Shown piece by piece: positions 25,879-33,987 of a stretch of 40,943 nucleotides of DNA (position 1 is the stretch's first letter; every line of letters begins with the position of its first letter). Position numbers and translations under genes: made by a program. The notes below the pieces were generated by a model. The model saw nothing but the letters and a program-made list of their open reading frames with translations. It had not been told where the DNA came from and searched no databases. This DNA is from Thiorhodococcus mannitoliphagus (GTDB lineage: Bacteria > Pseudomonadota > Gammaproteobacteria > Chromatiales > Chromatiaceae), in assembly GCF_010915725.1 (NCBI RefSeq), contig NZ_JAAIJR010000045.1, positions 1 through 40,943 of the forward strand, given 5' to 3'.

Positions 25879-26815
25879 GTGCAGTTGCCTCCAGCGCCGC
25901 CTCAAGCGTCTTCGGATCGAAGACCGGCAGCGTCGTCATGTCTTTCGCAATTCGTTTACAGAGCCCTGCAAGCACCTTGCCCGGCCCGCATTCCAGAGCT
26001 GTCGGGACGCCCTGTGACGCGACACCCTCGACGGTTTCCACCCAGCGCACAGGACTGTAAAGCTGCTGCACGAGCATCTCGCGGAGCGTCTCCACGCGAT
26101 CGGCGGCGCTCACACTGACATTGTGGATCACCGGTACACTGGGAACGGCCAATGCAACGTCGGCCAGACGCTCAGCCAAGCGTTCAGCCGCGGGCTTCAT
26201 GAGTGCGCAATGCGAGGGGACACTGACAGGGAGCGGCAATGCCCGCTTGGCACCCGCCGCCTTCGCCGCCTCAACAGCACGCTTGACGGCGGCCGCACTC
26301 CCGGCGATCACGACCTGGCCCGGGGAATTGAAGTTGACGGCCGAGAGCACATCGCCTTTGCCCTGCTCAGCGCAGATGGACAGGATCTGCTCATCCGCCA
26401 AGCCGAGGACAGCCGCCATGGCACCCTCGCCCGCTGGCACGGCCTCCTGCATGAAGCGCGCACGATCCGCCGCCAAGCGAATACCGTCAGCAAAGCTCAT
26501 CGCCTGGGCCGCGACCAAGGCCGCGTACTCACCAAGACTGTGGCCGGCCATGATGGACGCGGGGGCCCCACCGGCCTCTAGCCAGACGCGCCAGACGGCA
26601 ACGCCTGCGGCAAGCATTGCGGGCTGCGTATTCTCGGTACGATCGAGATCCTCTTTCGGCCCTTGACGAACGAGGGTCCAAAGATCCCGACCCAAGGCAT
26701 CCGATGCTTCATTAAAGGTGTGCTTAACACTGGGATAGGTCTCGGCCAGCGCGTCGAGCATGCCGACCGACTGGGAGCCCTGCCCAGGGAAGAAGACTGC
26801 GAGTTGTTGAGACAT
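25871..26815 (-). CDS. fabD: Malonyl-CoA:ACP transacylase
   Basis: 314 residues. The active-site GHSLGEYAAL contains Ser93, and PSHCALMKP holds His202. FPGQGSQSVGM near the N-terminus is the oxyanion-hole loop. It loads malonyl groups onto ACP. It lies 41 bp downstream of fabH; no clear Shine-Dalgarno is visible (CTCCTTCCC precedes the ATG). Confidence 0.96.
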   Translation of the reverse strand: MSQQLAVFFPGQGSQSVGMLDALAETYPSVKHTFNEASDALGRDLWTLVRQGPKEDLDRTENTQPAMLAAGVAVWRVWLEAGGAPASIMAGHSLGEYAALVAAQAMSFADGIRLAADRARFMQEAVPAGEGAMAAVLGLADEQILSICAEQGKGDVLSAVNFNSPGQVVIAGSAAAVKRAVEAAKAAGAKRALPLPVSVPSHCALMKPAAERLAERLADVALAVPSVPVIHNVSVSAADRVETLREMLVQQLYSPVRWVETVEGVASQGVPTALECGPGKVLAGLCKRIAKDMTTLPVFDPKTLEAALEATAHA

Positions 26816-26856
26816 GGGAAGGAGCGGTGATTCGTTAGAAGTGGTTTGTATTTTTC

Positions 26857-27813
26857 TTAGTACTTAACCAAGACCGAGCCCCAGGTGAAACCGCCGCCGA
26901 AGGCCTCCATGAGAAGCGTCTCGCCGCGCTGAATACGGCCGTCGCGCACGGCTTGATCGAGGGCGAGCGGGATGGACGCGGAGGACGTATTACCATGGTC
27001 TTTCACGGTCACGATCACGCGCTCCATGGGTAGATCGAGCTTACGTGCAGTTGCCTGAATGATGCGGATATTGGCCTGATGGGGTATCAGCCAATCGATA
27101 TCCGCGCGGGTCAGCCCGTTGGCCTCCAGGGTCTCGTCGACGATCCGACCGAGCGTCGTGACGGCAAACCTGAAGACCTCGTTCCCGCGCATCTCCACGA
27201 AGGCCTCGTCAGGCCGGCCGTTACCGTGACCGCCGGGGATCTGCAGGAGATCCTTATAGGCACCGTCGGCGTGGATATGGCTCGAGATGATCCCTGGCTC
27301 ATCAGCGGCACCCAGCACGACTGCGCCGGCGCCGTCACCGAAGAGGACGCAGGTCGTGCGGTCATTCCAATCCAGCACCCGGGAGAAGGTCTCCGAGCCC
27401 ACGACCAGAACCTTCTCGGCCGCACCGATGCGGATGTATTTGTCCGCAACGTCCATCGCATACACAAAGCCGGCACAAACGGCCTGGAGATCGAAGGCCG
27501 GGCAGCCATGAATATCCAGGCGCTGCTGCAGCAGACAGGCTGTGCTGGGGAAGAACTGGTCTGGCGTGGTCGTTGCGACCAGGATCAGGTCGATATCCGA
27601 AGCCACGAGCCCCGCCGCCTCGAGCGCCCTCCACGAGGCGACCTCGGCCAGGTCGCAACAGCTTTCGCCTTCGGAGACCAGATGCCGCCTCTCGATTCCC
27701 GTACGCTCGCGAATCCAGTCATCCGTGGTATCGACAATGGATTCGAGATCAGCGTTCGTCACCACTCGAGCCGGAAGGTAACTACCGGTCCCGAGAATAC
27801 GGGAAAATTTCAT
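26857..27813 (-). CDS. fabH: Beta-ketoacyl-ACP synthase III
   Basis: 318 residues. The triad is Cys113 (AVCAGF), His245 (IPHQANIR) and Asn275 (HGNTSSAS). It starts fatty-acid synthesis by condensing acetyl-CoA with malonyl-ACP. Its ATG overlaps the plsX TGA by one base (TGATG), so it is translationally coupled to plsX. Confidence 0.97.
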   Translation of the reverse strand: MKFSRILGTGSYLPARVVTNADLESIVDTTDDWIRERTGIERRHLVSEGESCCDLAEVASWRALEAAGLVASDIDLILVATTTPDQFFPSTACLLQQRLDIHGCPAFDLQAVCAGFVYAMDVADKYIRIGAAEKVLVVGSETFSRVLDWNDRTTCVLFGDGAGAVVLGAADEPGIISSHIHADGAYKDLLQIPGGHGNGRPDEAFVEMRGNEVFRFAVTTLGRIVDETLEANGLTRADIDWLIPHQANIRIIQATARKLDLPMERVIVTVKDHGNTSSASIPLALDQAVRDGRIQRGETLLMEAFGGGFTWGSVLVKY

Positions 27814-28841
27814 CAGGCGGTTTCCCTGTACTGCTCGCGGCCCAAGTGCTGGCCGACTTGCTCACTGATACGCTGCGAGATGTTGGCATGGATTTCCTTC
27901 TCGGCGATGTAGATCGCGTTCTCGAAGGCGATCTCATCGGCGCCACCGTGGCTCTTGATCACGATACCGCGCAGGCCGAGCAGGCTCGCCCCGTTGTAGC
28001 GGCGTGGGTCGACAGTGCGTCGGAAGCTCTTCAGGACAGGCAGTGCAGCTAAGGCCGACAGGCGCGTGTACCAAGCTCGCTTGAACTGCCCGGTTAGGGT
28101 ATGGCGAACGAATTTGGCAACACCCTCGCTGCACTTGAGCGCCACATTGCCGACGAAGCCGTCGGCGACGACGACGTCGATATCCTCGACAAAGATACCG
28201 TCGCCCTCGACATAGCCCACATAGTTGAGGTTGCTCTTGGACAAGAGTTCGTGCGCTTGCTTGACCTGCTCGTTACCCTTGATCTCTTCTTGGCCGATGT
28301 TCAGCAGCCCGACTCGCGGCCGCTCGAGACCCTCGACGGCGGACACCAGCTCGCTGCCCATGACCGCGAACTGGAAGAGGTGCTCAGCTGAACAGTCGAC
28401 ATTGGCGCCGAGATCAAGCATGTGCGTGTGACCGTGCATTGAGGGCACGGCCGTGCAGATTGCCGGGCGATCCACATAGGGCAGCGTCTTGAGGACGAAC
28501 CTCGCCGTCGCCATCAAGGCCCCGGTGTTTCCCGCGCTGACGCAAGCGCTCGCCTCTCCCTCCTTGACCAGGTCTATGGCGACGCGCATGGACGAGTCTT
28601 TCTTGCCGCGCAGCGCCTTGGAGGGAAGCTCATCCATCGCCACCTCTTGGGTGGTATGACGAATCCGCAACCGCCCACGGGATGCCTGGCCCAGAATTGC
28701 CTCGATACGCGGCTCGTCACCGACCAGAATGAGCTCGGCATGCGGGTTATCCGCGAGATAGCGAAGCGCAGCAGGCACCACAACCTCCGGACCATGGTCT
28801 CCGCCCATGGCATCCAAGGCGATGGTGCATCGCTGTTTCAT
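27813..28841 (-). CDS. plsX: Phosphate acyltransferase PlsX
   Basis: 342 residues from the ATG at 28841 ([18 protein letters not shown]); the in-frame upstream part overlaps the rpmF-plsX spacer and is unlikely. [11 protein letters not shown] and [10 protein letters not shown] are hallmarks of PlsX, a phosphotransacetylase-like enzyme that makes acyl-phosphate from acyl-ACP for phospholipid synthesis. Peripheral membrane association is known for the family. Between rpmF and fabH, as usual. Confidence 0.96.
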   Translation of the reverse strand: MKQRCTIALDAMGGDHGPEVVVPAALRYLADNPHAELILVGDEPRIEAILGQASRGRLRIRHTTQEVAMDELPSKALRGKKDSSMRVAIDLVKEGEASACVSAGNTGALMATARFVLKTLPYVDRPAICTAVPSMHGHTHMLDLGANVDCSAEHLFQFAVMGSELVSAVEGLERPRVGLLNIGQEEIKGNEQVKQAHELLSKSNLNYVGYVEGDGIFVEDIDVVVADGFVGNVALKCSEGVAKFVRHTLTGQFKRAWYTRLSALAALPVLKSFRRTVDPRRYNGASLLGLRGIVIKSHGGADEIAFENAIYIAEKEIHANISQRISEQVGQHLGREQYRETA

Positions 28842-28903
28842 TGGGATCTTGGCAACGTGGGCCGAACCCGACGACGCGAGAACGCCCGAGCGGCCTTGTG
28901 CCT

Positions 28904-29080
28904 TCACTCCGACTTGCCCACTACCTTACGGCCGCGGTAGAAGCCATCCGCAGTCACGTGATGACGACGGTGGGTCTCACCACTGGTCGGATCAACCGAC
29001 AGCGTTGGCTTGGTCAGCGCATCATGCGAACGACGCATGCCGCGCTTCGAGGGGGTCTTCCGATTCTGTTGAACAGCCAT
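28904..29080 (-). CDS. rpmF: Ribosomal protein bL32
   Basis: 58 residues from the ATG at 29080, with GGAG 6 bp upstream. [20 protein letters not shown] is the invariant bL32 N-terminus. The C-terminal half lacks the CxxC zinc pair found in some lineages, which is normal for the proteobacterial form. It is followed after 62 bp by plsX, the conserved link between translation and lipid synthesis. Confidence 0.97.
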   Translation of the reverse strand: MAVQQNRKTPSKRGMRRSHDALTKPTLSVDPTSGETHRRHHVTADGFYRGRKVVGKSE

Positions 29081-29200
29081 TGTGGTCTCCAAATCATCAA
29101 GGTCTCACACCAAAGGAAGGTGAGAGCATCCGCAAAACGAATTCAAAAATCCAAGCGTCTCGAGCCTGGCAGCCCCAGTCGCAAGGATGCCCGCCGAGCG

Positions 29201-29743
29201 CTAACTCCCGCTGCGCCCTTGCCCTTTCAACTCGGCAAGCGCGGCAAAGGGGTTGGGCCGATTCTCGTCAGAGTCGCCTCCGTCGCGAATCTGATCCTCC
29301 GCACGCGCGGGCGGCGCCTGGCAATCTCCAGGTGCGTGGCGCGGAACGACAGGGATGGCCAAGAGCAGCTCGTCCTCGACGAGATCCCTGGGGCACACGA
29401 GATCGTCGCCAACGACCCAAGGATCCAGATCGGGCGGAAGATCCGCGGCACCATGTTCGCTGGGCAGCAGCACAAGCCCCAAGGGGACATCGACAGGAAC
29501 GAGCACCTCGCCGAGGCAGCGCTGACAGCGAAGTCGCAAGCTACTCTTCAAACGCCCGCGGACGACCGCTCGACCCTCGGGATCGCGCTCGAACAGCAGC
29601 TCGTAGTGGACGACGTCCGACGCGCTAACAGCGAGTTCGGCCGATAGTCGCGGCAGCATATGCAGCGGCAGCGCGCCACTCAGGTGCACACCCGACTTGA
29701 CCGCGCGCCAGGGATCGAGCTGATCAGGTAGGGTGGGCGACAT
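29201..29743 (-). CDS. yceD: YceD/DUF177 family protein
   Basis: 180 residues. LRLRCQRCLGEVLVPVDVPL with a CxxC pair and the later DLVEDELLLAIPVVPRH are the DUF177 signatures. In many bacteria yceD precedes rpmF and is linked to 23S rRNA/large-subunit accumulation. The second Cys pair of the family is represented only by isolated Cys residues (DDLVCPRD, GDCQAP). The start lies 57 bp beyond a strong terminator hairpin, described separately. Confidence 0.9.
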   Translation of the reverse strand: MSPTLPDQLDPWRAVKSGVHLSGALPLHMLPRLSAELAVSASDVVHYELLFERDPEGRAVVRGRLKSSLRLRCQRCLGEVLVPVDVPLGLVLLPSEHGAADLPPDLDPWVVGDDLVCPRDLVEDELLLAIPVVPRHAPGDCQAPPARAEDQIRDGGDSDENRPNPFAALAELKGQGRSGS

Positions 29744-29909
29744 AAGCGCGCAACATTACTCTAGCAAGCGCACTTTCGTCAATCAGATCAGCCATCTCCA
29801 AAAAAGAATCCCCCGTCTCTTTATCGCCGGAGTCGGGGGCGATAAAGGCGGGGGAAGTGTAGCGTCGTTCTGCGCTCTCGTTAAGGCTAGGCTCTCTTGC
29901 CTGACCCAT
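29724..29909 (-). CDS. Possible 61-codon leader ORF overlapping the yceD start
   Basis: On the minus strand the ATG at 29909 opens a frame ending at 29724, overlapping the yceD start in a different frame. It reads MGQAREPSLNESAERRYTS at the start and FLEMADLIDESALARVMLRA near the end. The intrinsic terminator hairpin (29800-29854) lies entirely inside it. If translated, a ribosome would melt the hairpin, which is the logic of translational attenuation. No family and no clear ribosome site; it may simply be a chance frame. Confidence 0.25.
   Translation of the reverse strand: MGQAREPSLNESAERRYTSPAFIAPDSGDKETGDSFLEMADLIDESALARVMLRAYVAHPT
29800..29854 (-). terminator. Strong intrinsic terminator or attenuator in the yceD-rpmF-fab leader
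   Basis: Read on the minus strand: CCCCCG, a short gap, CTTTATCGCC, a 9-nt loop, GGCGATAAAG, a 3-nt bulge, CGGGGG, then ATTCTTTTTT. The plus-strand coordinates are 29810-29854 for the stem and 29800-29805 for the A-run that becomes the U-tract. The stem is 16 bp with one internal loop. It ends 57 bp upstream of the yceD start on the same strand. It either ends an upstream minus-strand transcript or attenuates the fatty-acid operon. Confidence 0.75.
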
Positions 29910-30778
29910 CCGGGCTAAAGGGACGCTTGAGACCACCATGCGGTGTTCTCAAGCGCAGAGACCGGGCGCGCAGATTGTTATGAATTAGCGTCGGAGAGTT
30001 TTTCTGCCGATGCTCCTCCTCAGTCTTCTTCTCGTTATTCCGTGATTTCGCAATTGCGGCGCAGGGCATGCGCGCTCGACAGCAGCCGCGACCTCAGTGC
30101 GACACCAACTTGGGCGCGCCAAGACTACCGAGCGGCGGGCGCGAGTCGAGCACCCGATCCTGTCGCAAGCTCAGTACAGCCCATTGATTCGCGGAGGCCG
30201 CCTCGCGCCAGCGTGACGCTTCCTGTCTAACGAGCGAGGCGATGCCGGGCGAAATGCCTGGAACGAGCGCATCACGATGGGCTTTGATCTCTGTATTGAG
30301 CTTGGTCATAGGACGTCCGTCCAGATCGTCACGAGGCGAGGTAGAGCCGCTAGGTAAGCAACAAGCAAACTCGGCCGAACCTGAAACGATCACAAAAGTG
30401 GCGCGAGGCCGGTGGGTCTGGGGAATCCCCATGTGGACTGCGCGGAAGAGTAGACGAGACGCCGAGGAGGGAATATCCGTACGACCACTCAATTCGTTGT
30501 CGCTTATAGAGTTGTCGCTTTTAGATCTAAGCGGCACACCCCGGTTGGCTCAGAGGCGTCCGGCGCCTTTGGCGGCGCGGCCGGTTCGCAGCAGCATGGA
30601 AGGGTTCAAGGGCGAAAGGCTCAACCGAACATCGAGCCTGCCTGCCGGCCAGCTCCAGCGGGAGTGCCAATTTCTGTCGCATAGTCCCCTTTGCGGAAGG
30701 GAGAATTTGTTGATGGAGCCTTTCGAAGGGCGGGCGCCCAATCAAGCGCCCAGGGCAGGGTCGAGCCGGACCGGCATC
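29910..30778. other. Gene-poor region upstream of yceD; one weak minus-strand ORF at 30094-30309
   Basis: No recognised gene in about 870 bp. A minus-strand frame of 71 codons at 30094-30309 (MTKLNTEIKAHRDALV start, KLVSH end) has a modest purine-rich site and plausible composition, and would be transcribed toward the terminator at 29800-29854. It may be a small gene, but I recognise no family. The promoter of the fab operon should also lie here. A decayed R2 half-element lies at 30685-30728. Confidence 0.35.
30685..30728. repeat. Decayed R2 half-element
   Basis: TCCCCTTTGCGGAAGGGAG and the following TTTGTTGATGGAGCCTTTC match the hairpin arm and one terminal repeat of R2 in reverse orientation (compare the complement of 9925-9965), with a few substitutions. 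The other half is missing. It shows that R2 has been in this genome long enough to decay. Confidence 0.65.
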
Positions 30779-31402
30779 TCAACGCGTTGACGTCGATGGC
30801 TGACACACGGTCGCCATGCGGCAGAGTTCCGCCAGGTTGGCCGCCCCCATTTTTTCCATCATGCGGGCGCGATGATTCTCCACTGTGCGCGGACTGATTC
30901 CGAGTTCGCGTGCAATGTCCTTGTTGGTCAAGCCCTGGGTCGTCAGCGTAAGCACTTCATGCTCTCGCGGCGTGAGCTGCCGGAACCGCTCGAGAATGCT
31001 CTGTTCAGTCGCGGACTCTTCGCGACGACGCTGGTCTTCGGCCAAGGCGGTTTGGATACGCTGAAGTAGCACCTCGGTCGTCGCGGGCTTCTCCAGGAAA
31101 TCGATGGCGCCGCCCTGCATCGCTCGGACCGTGGTCGGCACATCGCCGAAGGCCGACAGGAAGATGATCGGAAGCAAACAGCCGCGCTCGAGCAAGACCC
31201 CCTGCAGGTCCAGGCCGCTCATCTCGGGCATCCGCTGATCGAGCAGCAAGCAGCCGCGCTCCTGGGGTGAGAGCACCTCGAGGAACTCCATGGGGGACGC
31301 GAAACTCTTGACGCGATAGCCGGCCAGCTCCAGGATCAGGGTCAAGGAGTCACGCATACCTTGATCGTCGTCCACCAGAAACACTGTCTGCACGTCAGCC
31401 AT
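30779..31402 (-). CDS. FixJ/NarL-type response regulator, orphan
   Basis: 207 residues from the ATG at 31402 (MADVQTVFLVDDDQG). The receiver domain has the acidic pocket DDD (11-13), phosphoacceptor Asp55 in LLLDQRMPEMSG, and EKPA with the conserved Lys. The output domain is a LuxR-type HTH: LTPREHEVLTLTTQGLTNKD and GISPRTVENHRARMM. This is the FixJ subclass. No histidine kinase is adjacent, so the partner is elsewhere. An upstream in-frame extension runs into an R3 fragment (31445-31480) and is spurious. That fragment sits in the promoter region. Confidence 0.92.
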   Translation of the reverse strand: MADVQTVFLVDDDQGMRDSLTLILELAGYRVKSFASPMEFLEVLSPQERGCLLLDQRMPEMSGLDLQGVLLERGCLLPIIFLSAFGDVPTTVRAMQGGAIDFLEKPATTEVLLQRIQTALAEDQRRREESATEQSILERFRQLTPREHEVLTLTTQGLTNKDIARELGISPRTVENHRARMMEKMGAANLAELCRMATVCQPSTSTR

Positions 31403-31444
31403 CAACCCCCCGAGTCTACCCCCGCGAGCACGCTTGCAAGATTG

Positions 31445-31480
31445 CTCGCTTCGATTCCCCCAAGTCGGACAGGCTCCTAG
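31445..31480. repeat. Partial R3 miniature element
   Basis: CTCGCTTCGAT, CCCCC and AAGTCGGACAGGCTCCTAG match the left 35 bp of R3 in reverse orientation (compare the complement of 4545-4580), ending in the CTAG junction. The remainder of the 162-bp element is absent. It lies between the divergently transcribed response regulator and folK genes and may contribute promoter sequence to either. Confidence 0.8.
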
Positions 31481-31624
31481 CAAGCACGCACTCGTAGGCT
31501 TCTTGTCCATAACAAGAATCCAATGGCCAATATACCGACTTTCGCGGGACTCAGGCAAGCCGCTGGACGTCAAACTTCAGCCACATAGCGGTCGTCGCGC
31601 ATCGTCACCGACGCACGGAGTGGA

Positions 31625-32134
31625 ATGACAACATCGACAACATGGTCGTACATCGCACTCGGATCGAACATCGATGCCGAGCGTAATGTCACCCAAGCCA
31701 TCAGGCTGCTCGAGCAAAGCTCACACCTTGAGCTGCGCCATCAGTCGTCCTGGTACAGGACCAGAGCTTGGGGAATGGAGGCGCAAGCGGACTTCATCAA
31801 CCTCGTGGTTGGCGTGCAAACCCAGCTGTCCGCCCGCGCCCTGCTTGAAGCGACGCAGGCCATCGAAGCGCGACTCCAGCGCACGCGCACGGTGAAAAAC
31901 GGCCCGAGGACGATCGACCTGGACATCCTGCTGTTCGGCGATCTTGTCCTCGACGAGGCTGACCTACGCATTCCTCACCCGGCGCTCGCGCACCGCGACT
32001 TCATGCTGCTGCCCCTCATCGAGATCGCGCCAGATGCCCTTCACCCCGAGTTCGGTCTGCCTGTGAGCGCGCTCACGGATCAGATCCGCTTTCGCCAAAT
32101 CCTCGGCAAAGGCCCCGCCTCGCCGTTCAAATGA
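31625..32134 (+). CDS. folK: 2-amino-4-hydroxy-6-hydroxymethyldihydropteridine pyrophosphokinase
   Basis: 169 residues. SYIALGSNIDAERN at the N-terminus and the signature GPRTIDLDILLFGD (about residues 95-108) identify HPPK, with the two catalytic Asp in DLD binding Mg. It pyrophosphorylates the pterin in folate synthesis. Often paired with panB or pcnB in gammaproteobacteria; neither is present here. Convergent with batD, 20 bp apart. Confidence 0.95.
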   Translation: MTTSTTWSYIALGSNIDAERNVTQAIRLLEQSSHLELRHQSSWYRTRAWGMEAQADFINLVVGVQTQLSARALLEATQAIEARLQRTRTVKNGPRTIDLDILLFGDLVLDEADLRIPHPALAHRDFMLLPLIEIAPDALHPEFGLPVSALTDQIRFRQILGKGPASPFK

Positions 32135-32154
32135 GGCATGGGCTCTGCGGCAAT

Positions 32155-33987
32155 TCACACCTGGGGATAGAGATCCGGAATCGCCTGCGCATCCGGGCGC
32201 GTACTGCGCTGGCTCGCCGCCTTGAGGGCCGACTCCAGCTCGGCCCATGCGCCCGCGCCATCCCAGGCTGTCCCAGGCGGCGCATAGATGGCGCGATCGA
32301 TCGCACGCAAGCGCCCGCTGAGCGTCTCGTCGTCCATCCGCGCGGCAATGCCCTCGAGTCCGGCCGGCGGATCCGCCGGCCAGCGCTGGCGAGCCCAGCC
32401 GATCAGGCCGCCACGAGCCGCGCGCGGATCATTCGCCAGACAGGCCGCCTTCACGGCCTGGAGGGCCGATCCCAAGGAGGCGAAGTCCTCCTCTACGAAC
32501 CGCGGCTCGACCCGGGCTTGCCTAGTCGATGCTCGCCGCGCGCGCCGCTCCCAGAACCACCACAGCAGCGTCAGCAGCCACCCGAGCCCGATGGCGAGCG
32601 TCAACCAAGGCCACAGCCCCGCGCTCGCCTCCCGATCGCCAGCCTTCGCCGGCGCCAAGGACTCGGGAGACTCGGGAGATTCAGCTGCGGGCACTGGCGG
32701 CGCGGAGGGTGCGCTCTGGGGTAGCGGCGAGGGCTGAGGGGCCACTGGCTGCTGCGTCCCGCCAGGCGCCGGCGCCACTTGCACGCTGCGCTCCGGCACC
32801 ACCACGACCCGCTGCTGGTCGGCGACCGTGTCCCACCAAGGCAGGCGGATCTCAGGCAGTGTCAAGGCGCCCGCTCGTGTCGGAACCAATGCGACCTTGA
32901 AGGTCTTGACCGCAGCCGGCGCTGGGCCAGTCGTGAGGTCTTCGGCCTTGGGCTGATCCGGGTAGACCTGGGCGGCCTGGATCGCGCCGAGATCCAGCTC
33001 GGGAAGCTGGGCGGCAGTCGTGCCTTGTGCGGTGATCGTCAATGTCCGCGTAACCGGCTCACCGACCCGAAAGCTCGGCGGGCTTGGCGACCACTCGTCC
33101 GAGAGCTGCACCGAGGTCGCCGGCAGCCAAGGTGTGTCAGCCCCAGAGGGTTGCGCGCGCACCTCGATCTCGACGTCCTGGGCGCGCTCGACGACACGTC
33201 GCCCCGGATGGGTCACGCCGGGAATCTGCGGAAAGCTCTGAAACAAACGGCCGCCGAACGCCTCATCCAGATCGGCGAAAGGATCGCGACGCGATCGATT
33301 CGGGTCTGGGATCATGGCCTCGAGCCGCGGGGCCTGGATGCGCAACGTCCCGCTGCGCTGCGGGATCACCTGATAGCGGCGCTCGATCACACGATAGAGC
33401 TGGCCGTCCACGGACTCGTCGTAGCCCCGATCTTCGCCATACTGCTGGATGGTCGCGCCCTCCGCCCGAGGTTCCGAGAGGACGGCGCGCTGGGGCTCCT
33501 GGCGAAAATACACCTTGACCCGATAGTCGATGACCTGCTGAACATAGGGGCTCGACGTCTCGATCTCGGCCTTCAGAAACAGCGGCTTGGGGCCTGTCTC
33601 TCCAGCGGCTTGTCCGCCCGAGGCCACCTCGACCTCGACCGGGTCGCTGCGGTCCTTACCCAGGGATATCGCAGGAATCTCGAGCTTGCCCTCGCGCAGC
33701 GGCGCCAGTTGAAGCGTCCATTGACGGGTCTGGGAGATCTTGCCATTGACGATGCTCGTCACCTGGCTCTGCCCTTGACTCAGGATGTCGAAATCCTCGC
33801 GCAACGGACTGAAATCCGGCTCGCCCTGAGCATCGCCCTCGACGATGAGGCGAGCGTTCAGGATGTCGTCCAAGCTCAGGCGCTGACGATCGACCTGCAT
33901 ACGCAGATCCGCCGCCCAGGCGCTGCTCACGAAGAGCGCAAGCAGAACACAAGTGATGACGCGCTGAATACTGAGCTTGGAGATCAC
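32155..33987 (-). CDS. batD: BatD-like protein
   Basis: 610 residues. A signal peptide (VITCVLLALFVSSAWA) is followed by a long beta-rich BatD (oxygen tolerance) domain through about residue 400, a Pro/Ala/Ser-rich linker (about 405-445), one membrane helix (LWPWLTLAIGLGWLLTLLWW, about 455-480) and a cytosolic helical tail. Bat proteins were first tied to aerotolerance in Bacteroides and are thought to act as envelope chaperone-like complexes with MoxR ATPases. Its start overlaps the stop of the upstream VWA-TPR gene by 4 bp. Confidence 0.9.
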   Translation of the reverse strand: MISKLSIQRVITCVLLALFVSSAWAADLRMQVDRQRLSLDDILNARLIVEGDAQGEPDFSPLREDFDILSQGQSQVTSIVNGKISQTRQWTLQLAPLREGKLEIPAISLGKDRSDPVEVEVASGGQAAGETGPKPLFLKAEIETSSPYVQQVIDYRVKVYFRQEPQRAVLSEPRAEGATIQQYGEDRGYDESVDGQLYRVIERRYQVIPQRSGTLRIQAPRLEAMIPDPNRSRRDPFADLDEAFGGRLFQSFPQIPGVTHPGRRVVERAQDVEIEVRAQPSGADTPWLPATSVQLSDEWSPSPPSFRVGEPVTRTLTITAQGTTAAQLPELDLGAIQAAQVYPDQPKAEDLTTGPAPAAVKTFKVALVPTRAGALTLPEIRLPWWDTVADQQRVVVVPERSVQVAPAPGGTQQPVAPQPSPLPQSAPSAPPVPAAESPESPESLAPAKAGDREASAGLWPWLTLAIGLGWLLTLLWWFWERRARRASTRQARVEPRFVEEDFASLGSALQAVKAACLANDPRAARGGLIGWARQRWPADPPAGLEGIAARMDDETLSGRLRAIDRAIYAPPGTAWDGAGAWAELESALKAASQRSTRPDAQAIPDLYPQV

